From the NCBI GenBank assembly GCA_038363925.1, contig JAQQWL010000015.1, forward strand, positions 1,488,001 through 1,552,000: 64,000 bases of DNA, read 5' to 3'. This stretch comes from Apiospora phragmitis. Taxonomy: Eukaryota; Ascomycota; Sordariomycetes; Amphisphaeriales; Apiosporaceae. Shown one piece after another: positions 1-11,099 of this stretch; positions within the stretch are counted from its first letter, which is position 1, and every line of letters starts with the position of its first letter. The notes under the pieces are model-generated. The model was not told where the DNA came from. It was given only the letters and a program-made list of their open reading frames with translations, and searched no databases. The translations under genes were made by a program, and so were the position numbers.

Positions 1-969
1 AACGCCCGCGACGGTTCGAGCGTTATGCCGCCTTCTGGCGCTTGGTTGATACAATCCATGGGATTCCCGAGTGCATCGCGGTTGTTGAGAATGGGGTGCT
101 TGGAAACAAACACGTCCATGGCAGCATTGCCACCATTCAAATCATGAAGGACGTGTGCGTATCTCTGCATTCTCCCATCAACGTCCCAGGACTCGTAGCC
201 CTGTTCAAATTCCCTCAACACGGCATTCTCAAAGATGTTGCACATGTTCGTCAAGGTCTCGCCCCTTTCGTTCCAACCTTGGGCCCAGTCATTTTGGAAG
301 AATCGTTGAAGGTTGCGTAGCATCTGGGCCTGCTTTTCGGGGTCGCGGAAGGCCTTAAAAACCGCCGGTTCGGTATGACTTTTTGCTTGAGCAAGGTCAT
401 AGTAGAAGGGGGCGAGTGCGCCGTAGATCTTTCCATACTCCTGCCTCGCATACCCACGAATGCTCCGCACGTTTTTATAGATGTCTAGGATGGTCGAGGG
501 GTCTTCTTGCGAGTTCTTGGTCGAGCGTGCAAACTCAGAGTCTCGAATCCGTCCACCCGTATTTCAGGAGCCTTGGCTGCTTCCTCGGCCAGTTTTTTCG
601 TCGCTCCTCCTCCTGTCCGGCGTCGAATAGTGTAGTCCGCTTGGCGGCTAAAAGGGGTGACACCGGCTGCGGCGGCATTGGCACGTTCTGCGGCTTCGCG
701 CTTCCGCTTGATGGCCTCTTCGAACCGTCTTCGGGCTTCGGCTTCGTCCCAGCATCCCATGCTCCTCAGTCGAGATACCCATCTGGTGTCATCGTATACC
801 ATTTCCTTCATGCGGCGGGAGGTCTTGGCAAAGCTGATCTGGTCCGAAACGGGGAGGAAATCGAGTATGGACACCAGGATTTCTGCGACGAGTAAGCAAC
901 CGTGATGCATGGCACACTGCAATCGCAGAGGTACTCACCAGCTGGTAGAACGGGCTTGGTATCGAGCAT
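1..969 (-). CDS. rcy1: Recyclin-1-like F-box protein (3' end off window)
   Basis: F-box protein with a Sec10-like body, expected to act in endosome recycling and exocytic traffic at sites of polarized growth. Exon 1 is short (ATG at 969 to 939) and joins through a 56-nt intron (883-938, GTGAGT...CAG) to an exon starting at 882. The join gives PVLPAEILVSILDFLPV, the F-box start, followed by the typical post-F-box stretch DDTRWVSRLRSMG. The downstream part (about 1-480) carries the family segment VRSIRGYARQEYGKIYGAL. An upstream in-frame ATG at 1038 is an alternative start. The frame breaks once at the GGGG run 498-501 (CCCC on the coding strand); one more base there restores continuity, as in several other genes of this window. 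The rest of the protein lies left of position 1. Divergent from the transporter at 2404. Family assignment is by recognition of the F-box plus Sec10-like sequence. Confidence 0.85.
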
Positions 970-1038
970 TGTCGTAGCCTGCAGCGTACTCAAGATACTG
1001 GACCTGCCAGGCTGCGAAGCTCTTTTGTAGTTCGACAT

Positions 1039-2403
1039 GGTGGGCGGTCAATAGAAAATACCCCTCAATATACAGCTTTCCCTGGGAATTATTCCAAAAG
1101 AACGGCGGAAGCTCTGCGTGTACTGGTGCACACAGAACAATCGAGGATCCGCATGCAGAGGCCCCGTACGTAGACTTTAAGGGATAGCCTTCGGACGGCT
1201 TGAGGTTATCCAGGTCGTTTGGGTATGGTGTCAGTGGGGAATGCCAGCTCAACCGCTACAACAAACGAGCCGGGGGGATCTTTAGCATCTCCAAGGCCGA
1301 ATAAAGGAGCAAGGATCTTTGGGTACAGCATCAGCTGCCCGCAGCTGCGTGCCGATCCTTGCTTTGTAACGACAACATTGAACACCTACATGTATGAGTG
1401 CAGCCAGCTCCTCTTCTATCTACCCATATGCCTTCCATTATTCCTATCATTGGAACTTTAGTGTTATTATGGAGCAGGTACTTACTGTATGTGCATCATT
1501 CCAGAACTGCTCACCTCCTCTAGGCTGCCGAATTAAAGCGGGCAAGATTGCACCGTTCTATGGGTACACTCCCAACTCCCCCAACATCAATCTCCCTGTA
1601 AGCCGGTGGGGGATAATAAGACCTGCACGCTTTCTACATGCAGTTTGTAACATGCAAAACATACCATGAGATGTCGTAGACAGTGAGGAAACACACAGGT
1701 ATGCGACACGTTGCACTGCATAGAGCTGAACGATTGATAATTATGTAGATGAATGCAATTAAAGCCACACGTTTGCTGTGAGCTACTTCCATGTTGGGAG
1801 ATGGTCTCATTGGCCCTGCTCAGCTGTGTAGCAAGGGATGGGTAGGCCCCCCCTTGTATGTGTTTGTCTGCAGCCACAGCCAGCCGTATATTGATCAGGC
1901 AAGCTGCACCATATCACGCCATCTCTCATACGGAGAGCACGTTCGTTGAAAATGTCCTCATTCCATCTAAGTCCTCGGCTTTTTCTTGAAAAGCACACTC
2001 GTCGCGTGCGTATTGCAGCTTCTGTATCGCCAACCCCAGCTCGGAGGTCGTTCGTTGCATTGAATAATAGCCCATGTTGCCGTCTACTACGAAGCACTGC
2101 GCAAGAAGGCAAGAAGCGGCCAACTTCCTTGCATATCCTTAACTCCCACTCACGCCGAGTTGTTATGTGATAAATCATCTACGAGGCATCTTTGGACTAC
2201 AGAGTTACCTCTTTCTTTCAGTCACCGCCGGTGGATTCTTCAAATACTTCCCAGTGTTGTGACATTGACTACTTAACATACATCGGGTTTTCTCGTCGCT
2301 TACTGGATACCGATCGCGGACCATACATTCCTTGTTCTCTCCCTCTTTGACCAGGGCGTCTTTTATTTTCACCTGCAGTCTAATGGACTGATTAATACCA
2401 AAC
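1039..2403. other. Intergenic, divergent promoter region
   Basis: About 1.4 kb between the start of the recyclin gene (minus) and the start of the transporter gene (plus). It must hold both promoters. Short ORFs occur on both strands but none has a convincing start, composition or splice structure. Confidence 0.5.
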
Positions 2404-3976
2404 ATGGCGAAACCAATACTTCCGACTTCTCTGCCGGACATACGAGCCGGCTTATCACTGCATCCTGCATTCTACGTTGCGTAAGGGTCCCCTTTATAGT
2501 TGTGGCTCTCAGATATCAGGTTACTTACTGATTGGGTGAACGGCAAACAGTAGCTGGATATTCTTCTCCAACTTGACCATATTGTTCAACAAATGGCTAA
2601 TCGACGATGCCGGGTTTCGTAAGTATATGCCACGAACTAGGTGTGACATTAGTCAAGCAGCGATTATACTAACACCACCACCATAGGATATCGTAAGCTC
2701 CCACGAGGGACTGGTTTGGATGCAATATACTGATACAACTCAAAGCGGTTATCCTGACATGGTGGCATATGACATTTGCGACCCTGGCAACCCAGTTCCT
2801 CGCCAGGACAACGACCCTCCTGGACAACCGCCACAGCGTCAAGATGACAAGGCCGTTCTACCTGAAAGCCGTAGTCCCCATCGGCCTGCTCTACAGCGTC
2901 AGCATGGTCTGTAGTAACCTTGTTTATCTCTATCTCAACGTAGCATTCATCCAAATGCTCAAAGTAAGCAAAACTCTCCCCTTTATCAATGAGTGGTAGC
3001 TAATATGTAGCTACGAAGGCAGCCTCGCCCTTCTCAACCCTGGTAATAGCCTGGCTGTGGGGACAGGAACACCCGACCACGCCGATGATCCTCAAGATCC
3101 TGGTCATCATCCTGGGCGTCCTGGTGGCGAGCGCGGGCGAGATCCACTTCTCCTGGATCGGCTTCTCCTTCCAGCTCGGCGGGCTGGTCTTCGAGTCGAT
3201 CCGCGTCGTCATGATCCAGGACCTCATGTCCGGCGGCGGCGGCGACGACGCGGGCCGGAGCACCATGGATCCGCTGGTCAGCCTGTACTACTACGCGCCT
3301 GTCTGTGCCGTGACGAACTTCTTCGTCGCCTGGGCGACGGAGTGGCCCACGTTCGCCTGGAGCAACTTCGTCGGCGCCGGCCCTTGGGTGCTGGTTCTCA
3401 ACGGTCTCGTCGCCTTTTTGTTAAATGTTTCGAGTGTCATGCTGGTAAGTCAAGTTCCACCATCACCCCTGAACTGACGCGACTCGTACGAGTCGGGCTA
3501 CGGTTCCATCTATCTTGTACCAGCACAATAACTAATCATCTTAAGAACTACTACAGATCGGGAAAACCTCCGGGCTGGTACTCCATCTAACAGGAATCCT
3601 GAAGAATATCCTGCTCGTGGTCGCTTCCGTCTTTATCTGGGGCACGGCTGTTTCGCCAGTGCAAATACTTGGCTACGGCACTGCCTTAACTGGCTTCGTG
3701 TTCTACAAATCGAGCTGGTCGGATTTGAAGGCGGGCTACTCGTCATGGTCGGCAAGGCTGCGGGCGTCTCCGAGACTCGTCGAGAGGCTCCCTGGCCCTG
3801 TGGTCAGAAGGATCTTGGGGCTGCTCCTGGCCATCTTTATGCTGATGGCGGTTCTCAAGTACACGCCTAGCGGTTATCTGGGGTACAGAGCCATTTCTTT
3901 ACCGCCCGATCGCTCATCTGCGGATAATCTGCCTAAGGGGTGGCATATGCCTGGATTTAAATATGGCGGCAAGTGA
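2404..3976 (+). CDS. TPT/DMT-family transporter (triose-phosphate or nucleotide-sugar transporter-like)
   Basis: Six exons: 2404-2480, 2551-2618, 2687-2692, 2746-2963, 3019-3444, 3557-3976; 1215 nt, 404 aa, no frame break. Multi-pass membrane protein of the drug/metabolite transporter superfamily, TPT branch. The first helix contains WIFFSNLTILFNKWLIDD; later segments include AFIQMLK followed by AASPFSTLVIAWLWG, and VLHLTGILKNILLVVASV in the C-terminal half, all typical of fungal TPT proteins of the Golgi or ER membrane. Substrate cannot be read from the sequence. Exon 3 is only 6 nt and supplies part of the expected GFRYPVILTWW junction. Its flanking introns (68 and 53 nt) have GTAAG donors and recognisable branch sites. 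Exon 5 is markedly GC-richer than its surroundings. A TGA at 3974-3976 ends the gene. Confidence 0.93.
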
Positions 3977-4331
3977 GAAAGAAGGGTTTAGCATCACATG
4001 CTGTCAAAGTCCTTGTAAGGATAGGAGCCCCTATCTGGGCGCGTAGTTGTGGCACAGAGACTTATCATCAAGAAACAGCTGAGGCGTGAAGTAGGCTCCT
4101 TCATGTATTCTTACGACAGAACCAGGCTAACGGATTATGTTCTATATGGAGTGTACCTCCAGGAATCAAAACACTTTGGGTTCGTCTTGATTTTGAGATG
4201 ACTCTCCGCCCCGGACGGCCGAGGTATCCATGTATCTGCCCATGAAAGATCCACGTAAGGGGTGAATTGGCTCATGAATTCCTCTCCTAAACCCTCTCCT
4301 TGCTTCGGGGTGGCGGGCTGCCTCCTTCGAT
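3977..4331. other. Intergenic between convergent genes
   Basis: Short spacer between the transporter stop and the stop of the minus-strand secreted-protein gene. It must contain both 3' ends; I see no further feature. Confidence 0.5.
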
Positions 4332-4719
4332 TCAGAACAGCGTAACGTATACGTTCCCACCCACAAACCCGGTAGCGTTCCAGTGATAGGCGCCGCTCTG
4401 CGTGACGGCCGCGCCGACGGGCGCGCACGCGTCCAGGACCTCCAACATGATGTTCCCGAGGATCCCCGGCGCGACGAGCCACCCGTCATCGCCCTCGGCG
4501 CACAGGAAGGCGCGGCAGTCGCCCGTCTGGGCGTCCCAGCAGTAGCCCGAGTCAACCTCGTAGCTGCCGATCACGGTCGAGCGGTTGGCGACGTAGGCGG
4601 CGAGCGTGCGGGCGTCGCTGGATGGGGGGCCCCAGAGCTAGAAGCGGGAAAGGGGTTTAGTTGATAGATGGGCGGGCGGGAACAGAGAGGTGATAGGAAG
4701 GAGACCCGAGTGGGTTAAG

Positions 4720-4756
<37 letters not shown>

Positions 4757-5044
4757 ACTTACGGGGTAACACTCCACGTAGCCGTTATCGTCGTCGATAG
4801 GAAGAACCTTGACAGACGAGTGCTGGCTCTCGGGGAGGGAAGCATACAGTTTCTTCAGGGCCGCGTCGTCGAGACCAGCTGCCACAATGCCCCCTTTACT
4901 GGGGACGGTGTTGTTCGCCACTGCGGAGGCAGATGGGTTGGGTATAATGGAGGTGGTAACATCAGGTCCTCCTCCGCCAATAGGACTTCCCATGGTAAGG
5001 CAAGCCTGTAGCAAGGCCACAAAGATGATCCAAAAGCGCATCAT
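4332..5044 (-). CDS. Small secreted cysteine-containing protein A
   Basis: Two exons, 5044-4763 and 4637-4332, give 195 aa. The N-terminus MMRFWIIFVALLQACLTMGS is a clear signal peptide. The first half of the mature chain is Ser/Val/Asn-rich; the second half has five cysteines (VECYP, GYCW, GDCR, FLCA, DACA) and a possible N-glycosylation site (HWNATG). The 125-nt intron has a GTAAGT donor and CTAG acceptor and contains an (AG)n tract. I do not recognise a named domain. The spacing C-x6-C-[RK]-A-x2-C-A and a hydrophobic C-terminus resemble the neighbour at 5521-6114, so the two look like diverged paralogs. An apoplastic or host-interaction role would be only a guess from size, secretion and cysteine content. 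Confidence 0.75.
4724..4755. repeat. (AG)n microsatellite inside an intron
   Basis: About 16 AG dinucleotides just inside the donor end of the only intron of secreted protein gene A. Confidence 0.9.
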
Positions 5045-5520
5045 GATTTCGGAGTCGCAGATGGTTTTGTCGTTTCGAGAGTCGTTGAAGAGACCGCCGT
5101 GGGGGCTATGCTCGGTGTTGGGAATTAAGTGCGTTGAAATGGATCAAGTCTGGAAAGTTACTAACAGAAGGAACCGCGAGCCGAGAGGGGTGGGCACTTG
5201 CTGGTTATCCCAAAGGAAGGTGTGGTTGCTGTTGAAATGTTGGTTGGATGGGTAAGTATGCAGGTGGACTCAACATCATTGGCAACATCAGTCACCGCTT
5301 GCATTATCTGACTGCCATATGATGCGGGATGATTTCCATTCTTATCAAGCATCCATTTCTAGAATAATTCAAATTGATCACCGTGACTCTCGCCCATAGT
5401 GATCCAGTATAACTACCCCTTTACTAGCAGCTTGTCCTTTTGGTCGTTATAATAGACCAGATCATCGAAGCCTTACAAAACCCTGGCAATAAATACATCA
5501 ACAGTCTCTCTAATAGACCT
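5045..5520. other. Intergenic, promoter of secreted gene A
   Basis: Spacer between two co-oriented minus-strand secreted-protein genes; it holds the 3' end of gene B and the upstream region of gene A. No distinct motif seen. Confidence 0.5.
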
Positions 5521-6114
5521 TCAAATACCAGAACCAGTGATATTCAGCGCCTCCTGCCCTCGGTGCTCCAAGTGCACCCGATAGAACCCACAGCCACCAT
5601 TGAGGTCCTCACAGTCGCCCTTCAAGCCGTCCTGCCCATCAACGATGCAATCCCGAAACAAGTGGTCGAGCTGCTGCCCGACCCACTGGAACGTCTGGTC
5701 GAGGCCTTGAGCTGTGACTTGGTCGGCGGCGCAGAAGCGAGCCTTGCAGGTCCCCTCCATCCAGACCAGACAGGTTCCGGGAAGCAGATTGAAACCGCCC
5801 TCGTGGCCTATAACACGCTCGACCACCTTCTGGCAATCATCGGGGACGACTGGGGAGGGCTGAGAAGAATCATGTTAGACTCGCTCGCCCCCACTCTCTT
5901 ATGCCACGAGGAAGAGCAGGCTCACCGAGATTTGATAACAGGTGTAGTAATCTCTCTTCTCGAGAAGGCGACTCGCACGGCGCATGAACTTGGAAGTTAG
6001 GTCATTTGAGGCAGAGACGTCGTCAAGCCGTCCGGGTCGCCCCGGTGGAGCTGTAGCCAAGGCAGAAGTGGCGGCGACCAGAAGACATAGTAGAAAAGTT
6101 TGCTTGGAGTCCAT
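5521..6114 (-). CDS. Small secreted cysteine-rich protein B with Kex2 site
   Basis: Two exons, 6114-5926 and 5859-5521, give 175 aa. Signal peptide MDSKQTFLLCLLVAATSALA is followed by a short pro-region ending in LLEKR, a classic Kex2 dibasic site. The mature chain starts DYYTCYQ and has eight cysteines (YTCY, DDCQ, GTCL, GTCK, RFCA, RDCI, GDCE, GGCG), compatible with four disulfides, and ends with an N-glycosylation-type NIT. The intron (66 nt) is GTGAGC...CTCAG. No named domain recognised. The cysteine spacing after residue 60 parallels protein A. A 186-codon ORF exists on the opposite strand across exon 2 but has no usable ATG, so the minus-strand model is preferred. Confidence 0.78.
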
Positions 6115-6758
6115 GATGTAGTTCGTCACAAGCTGAAGAGGCAACATCTCTCGTTGAATTGAACACATCGAGTGGGTGTGCCCTTGTGGGCAACTAGTAT
6201 GATTGCAAAGGCGGTAATGCCATCTGAAGCTGCGAATGGTGTCACTAACCTCAGACAAGGCAAAGTGAGTGCTACCAGAAACCACGGGAAATGTCCCGCT
6301 GACCACATAAAGCAATCGCTTACGGCGTGACGCTCTCCAAGCTTACACCAAGCAGTTGGAACCGTCTTCAAAAGAACCATCGTCGTTGGCATGCTTATTG
6401 AAAAGTGCCATGGCGGCATGCGCTTTGATGATTGGAGGCCCAACACAACTCGACCAACCCCTTTCTGGAGAAAAGCAGAAACCATGATGTCTCCCAAATA
6501 GACTCAACTGAGACATCATATATTTACAGCAGAGTTTTAATGTCCAAGATTAAATGAACTCGTCTAACATACCTGTATGAATCTGTCTCGTAGCCAGATA
6601 TTGTACCACAAATAGCAAAGGTCTATATTCTAATCCAAAGCGTACCCATGACACGTCTATGTCCGCCGGCGACATTATCCACCCTTTTTTCTTCACACAA
6701 GCTCTTTCTTCCTATCCTACAATCATACCATACAAGTTCAGTTGCTGCGACTACTTCA
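6115..6758. other. Intergenic, promoter of secreted gene B
   Basis: No supported gene. It holds the upstream region of secreted gene B and the 3' side of the degraded gene at 6759-7604. Confidence 0.45.
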
Positions 6759-7604
6759 TTATCCAAGCAGGCAGTTCCTTGGACCAATGACAACAGCTTC
6801 CAGTTCTTGCGGGACTTGTCGGGGTTCAGTGGGCTCCCGAGCCTCACCAGCCAACGCAGATTCTGGTCGAGACAGTGGTTGCTTACCTTGTGGTTTCGCA
6901 CCGGTAGCTGCACCGAGAGGCGGAGGCGATGATGAACTCCCTCTGCGTTGTCGACGGAACATGACCTAGACAGCATATGAGATGACCGCCATCGCACCGA
7001 TGCCTGCTCCTACGCCAAGCCCGGCTGTTGCGCCGGTGGATATGCCAGAGCCTGGGGATACCGTAGTCAAAGAACTTGGGCTCGGGAACATGTAGCTGCT
7101 CATGAGTGATGAGGCTAACGGCGTATCCGTTGATGTTGTATCTCTTTCCGATGTAGCTGTACCGGTTATGACTCGAGTAGCAATAACTTCGCCATCCTTC
7201 GGGACGGTGTAAGATGGCACGATCTCGGCTCGAGGTAGGTTACGTCCCAAAAGTCGTTGGCTTTGAGTTCCCATCCCTAGTTAGCGTGGTTCACCTCGTC
7301 ATGTGTTTGAGCCGCACAGGCGATCATGAAAGCCTGGACTCACGACAGAGTACCTGCACAAGGACGACGGGAGGTCCGCGCTCGTACAGCCCGCCGCATA
7401 GTATCCACTTCCTCCGTCCTCTGAGTGTGTGTAATGGCATAGTCCATCGCTCATGCACGTGTCGGCAGAAACGCAGCATCGCACTGCTGGCACGGAGGTA
7501 TTTGTCGTTCCACAAGGTCCTTGACGGTCAGCCAACTTTGGGCTGTCTCCCCACGCATAATGATGCAGCGGAACATCGTCTTCCAGAGGTGGCGCCGCAG
7601 TTTG
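6759..7604 (-). pseudogene. Degraded cysteine-rich single-pass membrane protein gene
   Basis: Minus-strand open frame 7604-7353 encodes a cysteine motif seen in many fungal secreted or membrane proteins: GPCG, RCC, DTCMSDGLC, YYAAGCT, SSLC. A probable 77-nt intron (7277-7353) follows, then a Ser/Thr-rich segment, a Gly/Ala-rich membrane helix (GLGVGAGIGAMAVISYAV) and a basic juxtamembrane RRQRR with a cytoplasmic tail to 6759. Several parts do not fit. The splice does not keep the frame of the downstream segment, an in-frame TAG (6966-6968) sits exactly between the helix and the RRQRR stop-transfer signal, the usual first cysteine appears replaced, and no signal-peptide exon is visible. This could be a decaying gene, or a real gene damaged by the one-base errors that affect this window; the TAG argues for real decay. 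Confidence 0.5.
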
Positions 7605-10600
7605 TTATAGATGTCTGTCGGCCATGTACGTCAAGGGAGCCAAGCTAGTATTATGACTTATATATGCCAGTGAGTAGCCTAATATTTGCACATTCTGCCC
7701 GGCGATGCGCCTCAACGGGGGCGGAGCCTGAAACCAGGTTGGCGGAGCCTTACACCAAGTTGTCGCATCTTGTGTGGTGGTGTTGACCAGCCGATGAAGG
7801 CGCCGAACCACTAAGAGCATACTTATTTTCCCAAAGAAAGCACGAAGAGTCGCGGGGTTGCCGATTGCGCCTGGCCGACACCTGGGCTGGCGAGAATAAA
7901 AGACTAGGTTGAGTGTCACAACGGTTGATATCAGGGCTGTCGCGACTGTAGAATCACAGGTTCGCATGTGATCCGTCCATCAAGCCATTCGTCCCAGCCA
8001 TAATAAGATATGCACCCTGTTGAGTCGACGGGTCCCGACCCGAACCGTGCCGTAACTCAAGAAATCCGGGGTGGCCGGCATAGGCGTACTCGGTGCGAGC
8101 CCAGAGGAGAGCCGAAACACGTGCTGGGCTGAGGGTGTCACATGCGGATGCAGTGGCATATTTTGTGCAATCTTACCCGCACCCTGAAAATCAGCGACGA
8201 TCGCCTCGTGGCATAGCCAGGCTTTATACTCTGATGGTCTTGCTCCACAGCCAGATTCGTAAGGATCGATCAGCAATCTGCTCTATTGGGAATTTGTTGA
8301 GTGACAAGTGTCTCTGCAGCCTGTGCTCCTCCCTCCATTCGTAATTGAGTCACATAGCTTCACCAGTTGCCACAGGCCGGCCAAATCCCAGATGCAGGTA
8401 GATGTAGATGACGGCATCAGCTCAGGCTATGCTCCCTATCCTTCAGGATGAACGAAATACGAACAATTATGAACACTGCAAAAGCAGCCATGACAGCGTC
8501 GGTAAGTTTGCCTTAGGTTCATATTGTACTAAATATAGAGGGCAGAGGGCTTCAAGGTTGAGTTGAGGCCCGTCAACCTAAAAGTACGTTCAATCGTTCG
8601 GGGATTTGGCAAGCCACATTAAATGCCAAGCAGCCACATTGAATGGGGCTTTCCCCTATTGAACCTAGCCCTTGTAGCATAAAAGCGCCATTAAGCAAAA
8701 TGCCATGCTGCATTACATAAAGTATATAGATTTGCGGATATATTGGGGCAGTGAGGGTCGATCAATGGGAACGCGCTTATTAGCTAATTTCCATCAGCAT
8801 CTGCTCCGGCCTTTGTACGAACAATGAAACGTCAGAGGTGGAACGAAAAGGCTCTTTAACGGATATTGATGCCACTGCCAGACTGCCGCGAACGAAGTAG
8901 CAGTCGATGAGGGGTTGATCATGGAAGATGAAGATGAACATTACCTAATAATTCAGGCAGGCGTCAGCCTTCACTGTCCTTTCTGGGGTTGTCGATTGAG
9001 AGACACACTGCTGCTGCTGCTGCTGCTGCTGCTGATAGCAAGGCAAGGCAGTCCCGACACTGGGCTGGAATAGGCATGTACATAACGTACGTTTAGTACG
9101 AGTATGGAGAACCCTGCGACGAGCGATAAAGAGGTCGTTAGCTGCATGCATGTACGCGGCGATATAACCTCATATGGCGCGCGGCCTAGATGCTTTTATT
9201 AGTAGTACTTGCTTTTCCGCGCTTTCTCGGCCGGTGCATCTTTCCTCTACGGATAGAGTTCAAGCGAGCTCTTTCGTAAGCTGAACAAATGCCTGCTAAA
9301 ATAAACTGCCGAGAAGGAGATGGCGTTACATGGCCCTCGCATGCTCGCATGGGATGATTTTCCTCGACTAGCTCACTCGCTCTTGCAGAAAAGAAAATCA
9401 GCAGGCGTACAGTAATATGCCGGCTAGACGGCTCTCTTCCTGGTGCGAATTGTGTCGTTCTGGTCAATGATACTGTCCCCCCTTCGAGGTTCGCAGTAAC
9501 CGAGTCGCGGTGCGTGCCAATAGACCCCACAAGTGGCCTGGAATTGGACCACATCCAGGTGATAGTGCATGATCGCGTAGTGCCAGGCGTGACCTAGCTC
9601 TCCTAGCCCTTGCAGCGATAGCAAGGCCAACTGCGTCTTTAGGAGCATTCCGGGCTCTCACTATCGAACTGCAACTTATCGTGGCTCCTCACACCTGTAC
9701 TAGAGTTTTTGGCATTGTGTTGCGGATGCGGGGTGAGCTGCTAATTGTGTCATCATCATGTCCATATCCGAGTCCGAGTGCTTGATGCTGAGCATTGAGC
9801 ATTGGGATCAACCCTGGTCTCCCTATCGACCATGAATCAACGGAGCACACGCAATGACGGAACTGTCTCAGCCCGTTCGCATGAAAGCCCGGAAAACAGG
9901 AACATTGCAACATAGCGGTGGCTCACTGTGGTTTGCATCATGAGCAGCACCGTCCATGCTGCTACCAATGCTATGTCTGTAACCCGCTACCAACCTAGAG
10001 AACGGGCAAAAGCCCTGTAGTGGTCAAGGTCTGCAGCAACCAGAAACCTTGGTGCTTGGCACTACTTCTAGGTCATTTAAGCTTAGCGCAGCTACCCCGA
10101 GCACAACGTGCCTGCTGCAGTTCCCTAGTGCCTAGTTGCATCTGCTAGCCCTCCTGGTTCTGCTTCGCATCCGCTAAAGACTTTCTGATACCCCTTTTGC
10201 ATGCGCGTTCACAGGCCAATCTCGCCTGTCATCGGTTGATTTTGATCTTGATTGACCCTGTCATCCCAGCTTGGCCCAGCATTGCCCCCACCTCGAAATT
10301 GCTGGGTTCCAATGAACTAGCACGCGGGATCTTCCATCCATTCTTGTAGACGCTAGATCAGCTTGGCAGGGTTCAGGTACAGGGTTGTTTTACTGGGAGG
10401 GAGCAGAGGGAGCAACGGTGCGAGACGAGCTAGAAGGACAGGAAAGTGAGAGTGACAGGCCATCTACTATTCTAGCCGGCTCTTTGGTGTCTATCTCCCC
10501 TTGCGTACATACATACGTTCGTTATTGCATGACCCCTTCCGTATCTCTTGACTACTACGGCTGTAATACATAGCATCTAGCTCTTGCTCTTCCTTGGCTT

Positions 10601-11099
10601 CTTACCATCGTTCTTGTCTTACTTTGTCTTGTCAGTCGTTCGACCCGCGTCCACTCCTTCTCTTCTTGCCATTCTCGTCCCATAACAGGCCGTTGTACCC
10701 CCCTAGCTTCCAGCTTCGTTGCCTTTGCTCTACACCACTTACGCAACACGAGTACGAAGCTGCCTCCCAACAAACAAACAATCAATTGATTGAACCACGT
10801 TGCTTGTCGTTCCTTCTTATTACTTGCTTTGTTTGTTTCACCCTGCTTGAAACCTGCCTGGACATTGTTCGCTCAATTGCTCCCGTTTCATCCTAGGTCC
10901 TCAAGTCAAACGCCACGAGCATCAAAGCATCCTTTTGTGCACAAATGCTTTGAACGAACGACAATCCCATTCTATCCTTAAAACTTCTGGAAGGGGTAGA
11001 AGAAGAAATTCGACGACCTCTTTCCTTATCTGGGGCTCTTCTTCAGATACAACACAGACACACAACACAACACAGCCCGAAAACGAAAATTGTTAAACA
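7605..11099. other. Long gene-poor intergenic region
   Basis: 3.5 kb without a supportable gene on either strand. It contains a (CTG)9 run at 9008-9034 and, from about 10400 on, the pyrimidine-rich upstream region of the gene at 11100, ending in an A/C-rich leader directly before the ATG. No tRNA, rRNA or transposon remnants recognised. Confidence 0.45.
9008..9034. repeat. (CTG)9 trinucleotide repeat
   Basis: Nine perfect CTG units in non-coding DNA. Confidence 0.95.

Noticed and set aside
3057..3590. 177-codon plus-strand ORF within the TPT gene
   Set aside because: Out-of-frame shadow of exon 5, Arg/Pro-rich and without features.
5440..6000. 186-codon plus-strand ORF across secreted gene B
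   Set aside because: No ATG near its start and no features; the minus strand has signal peptide, Kex2 site, cysteines and a canonical intron.
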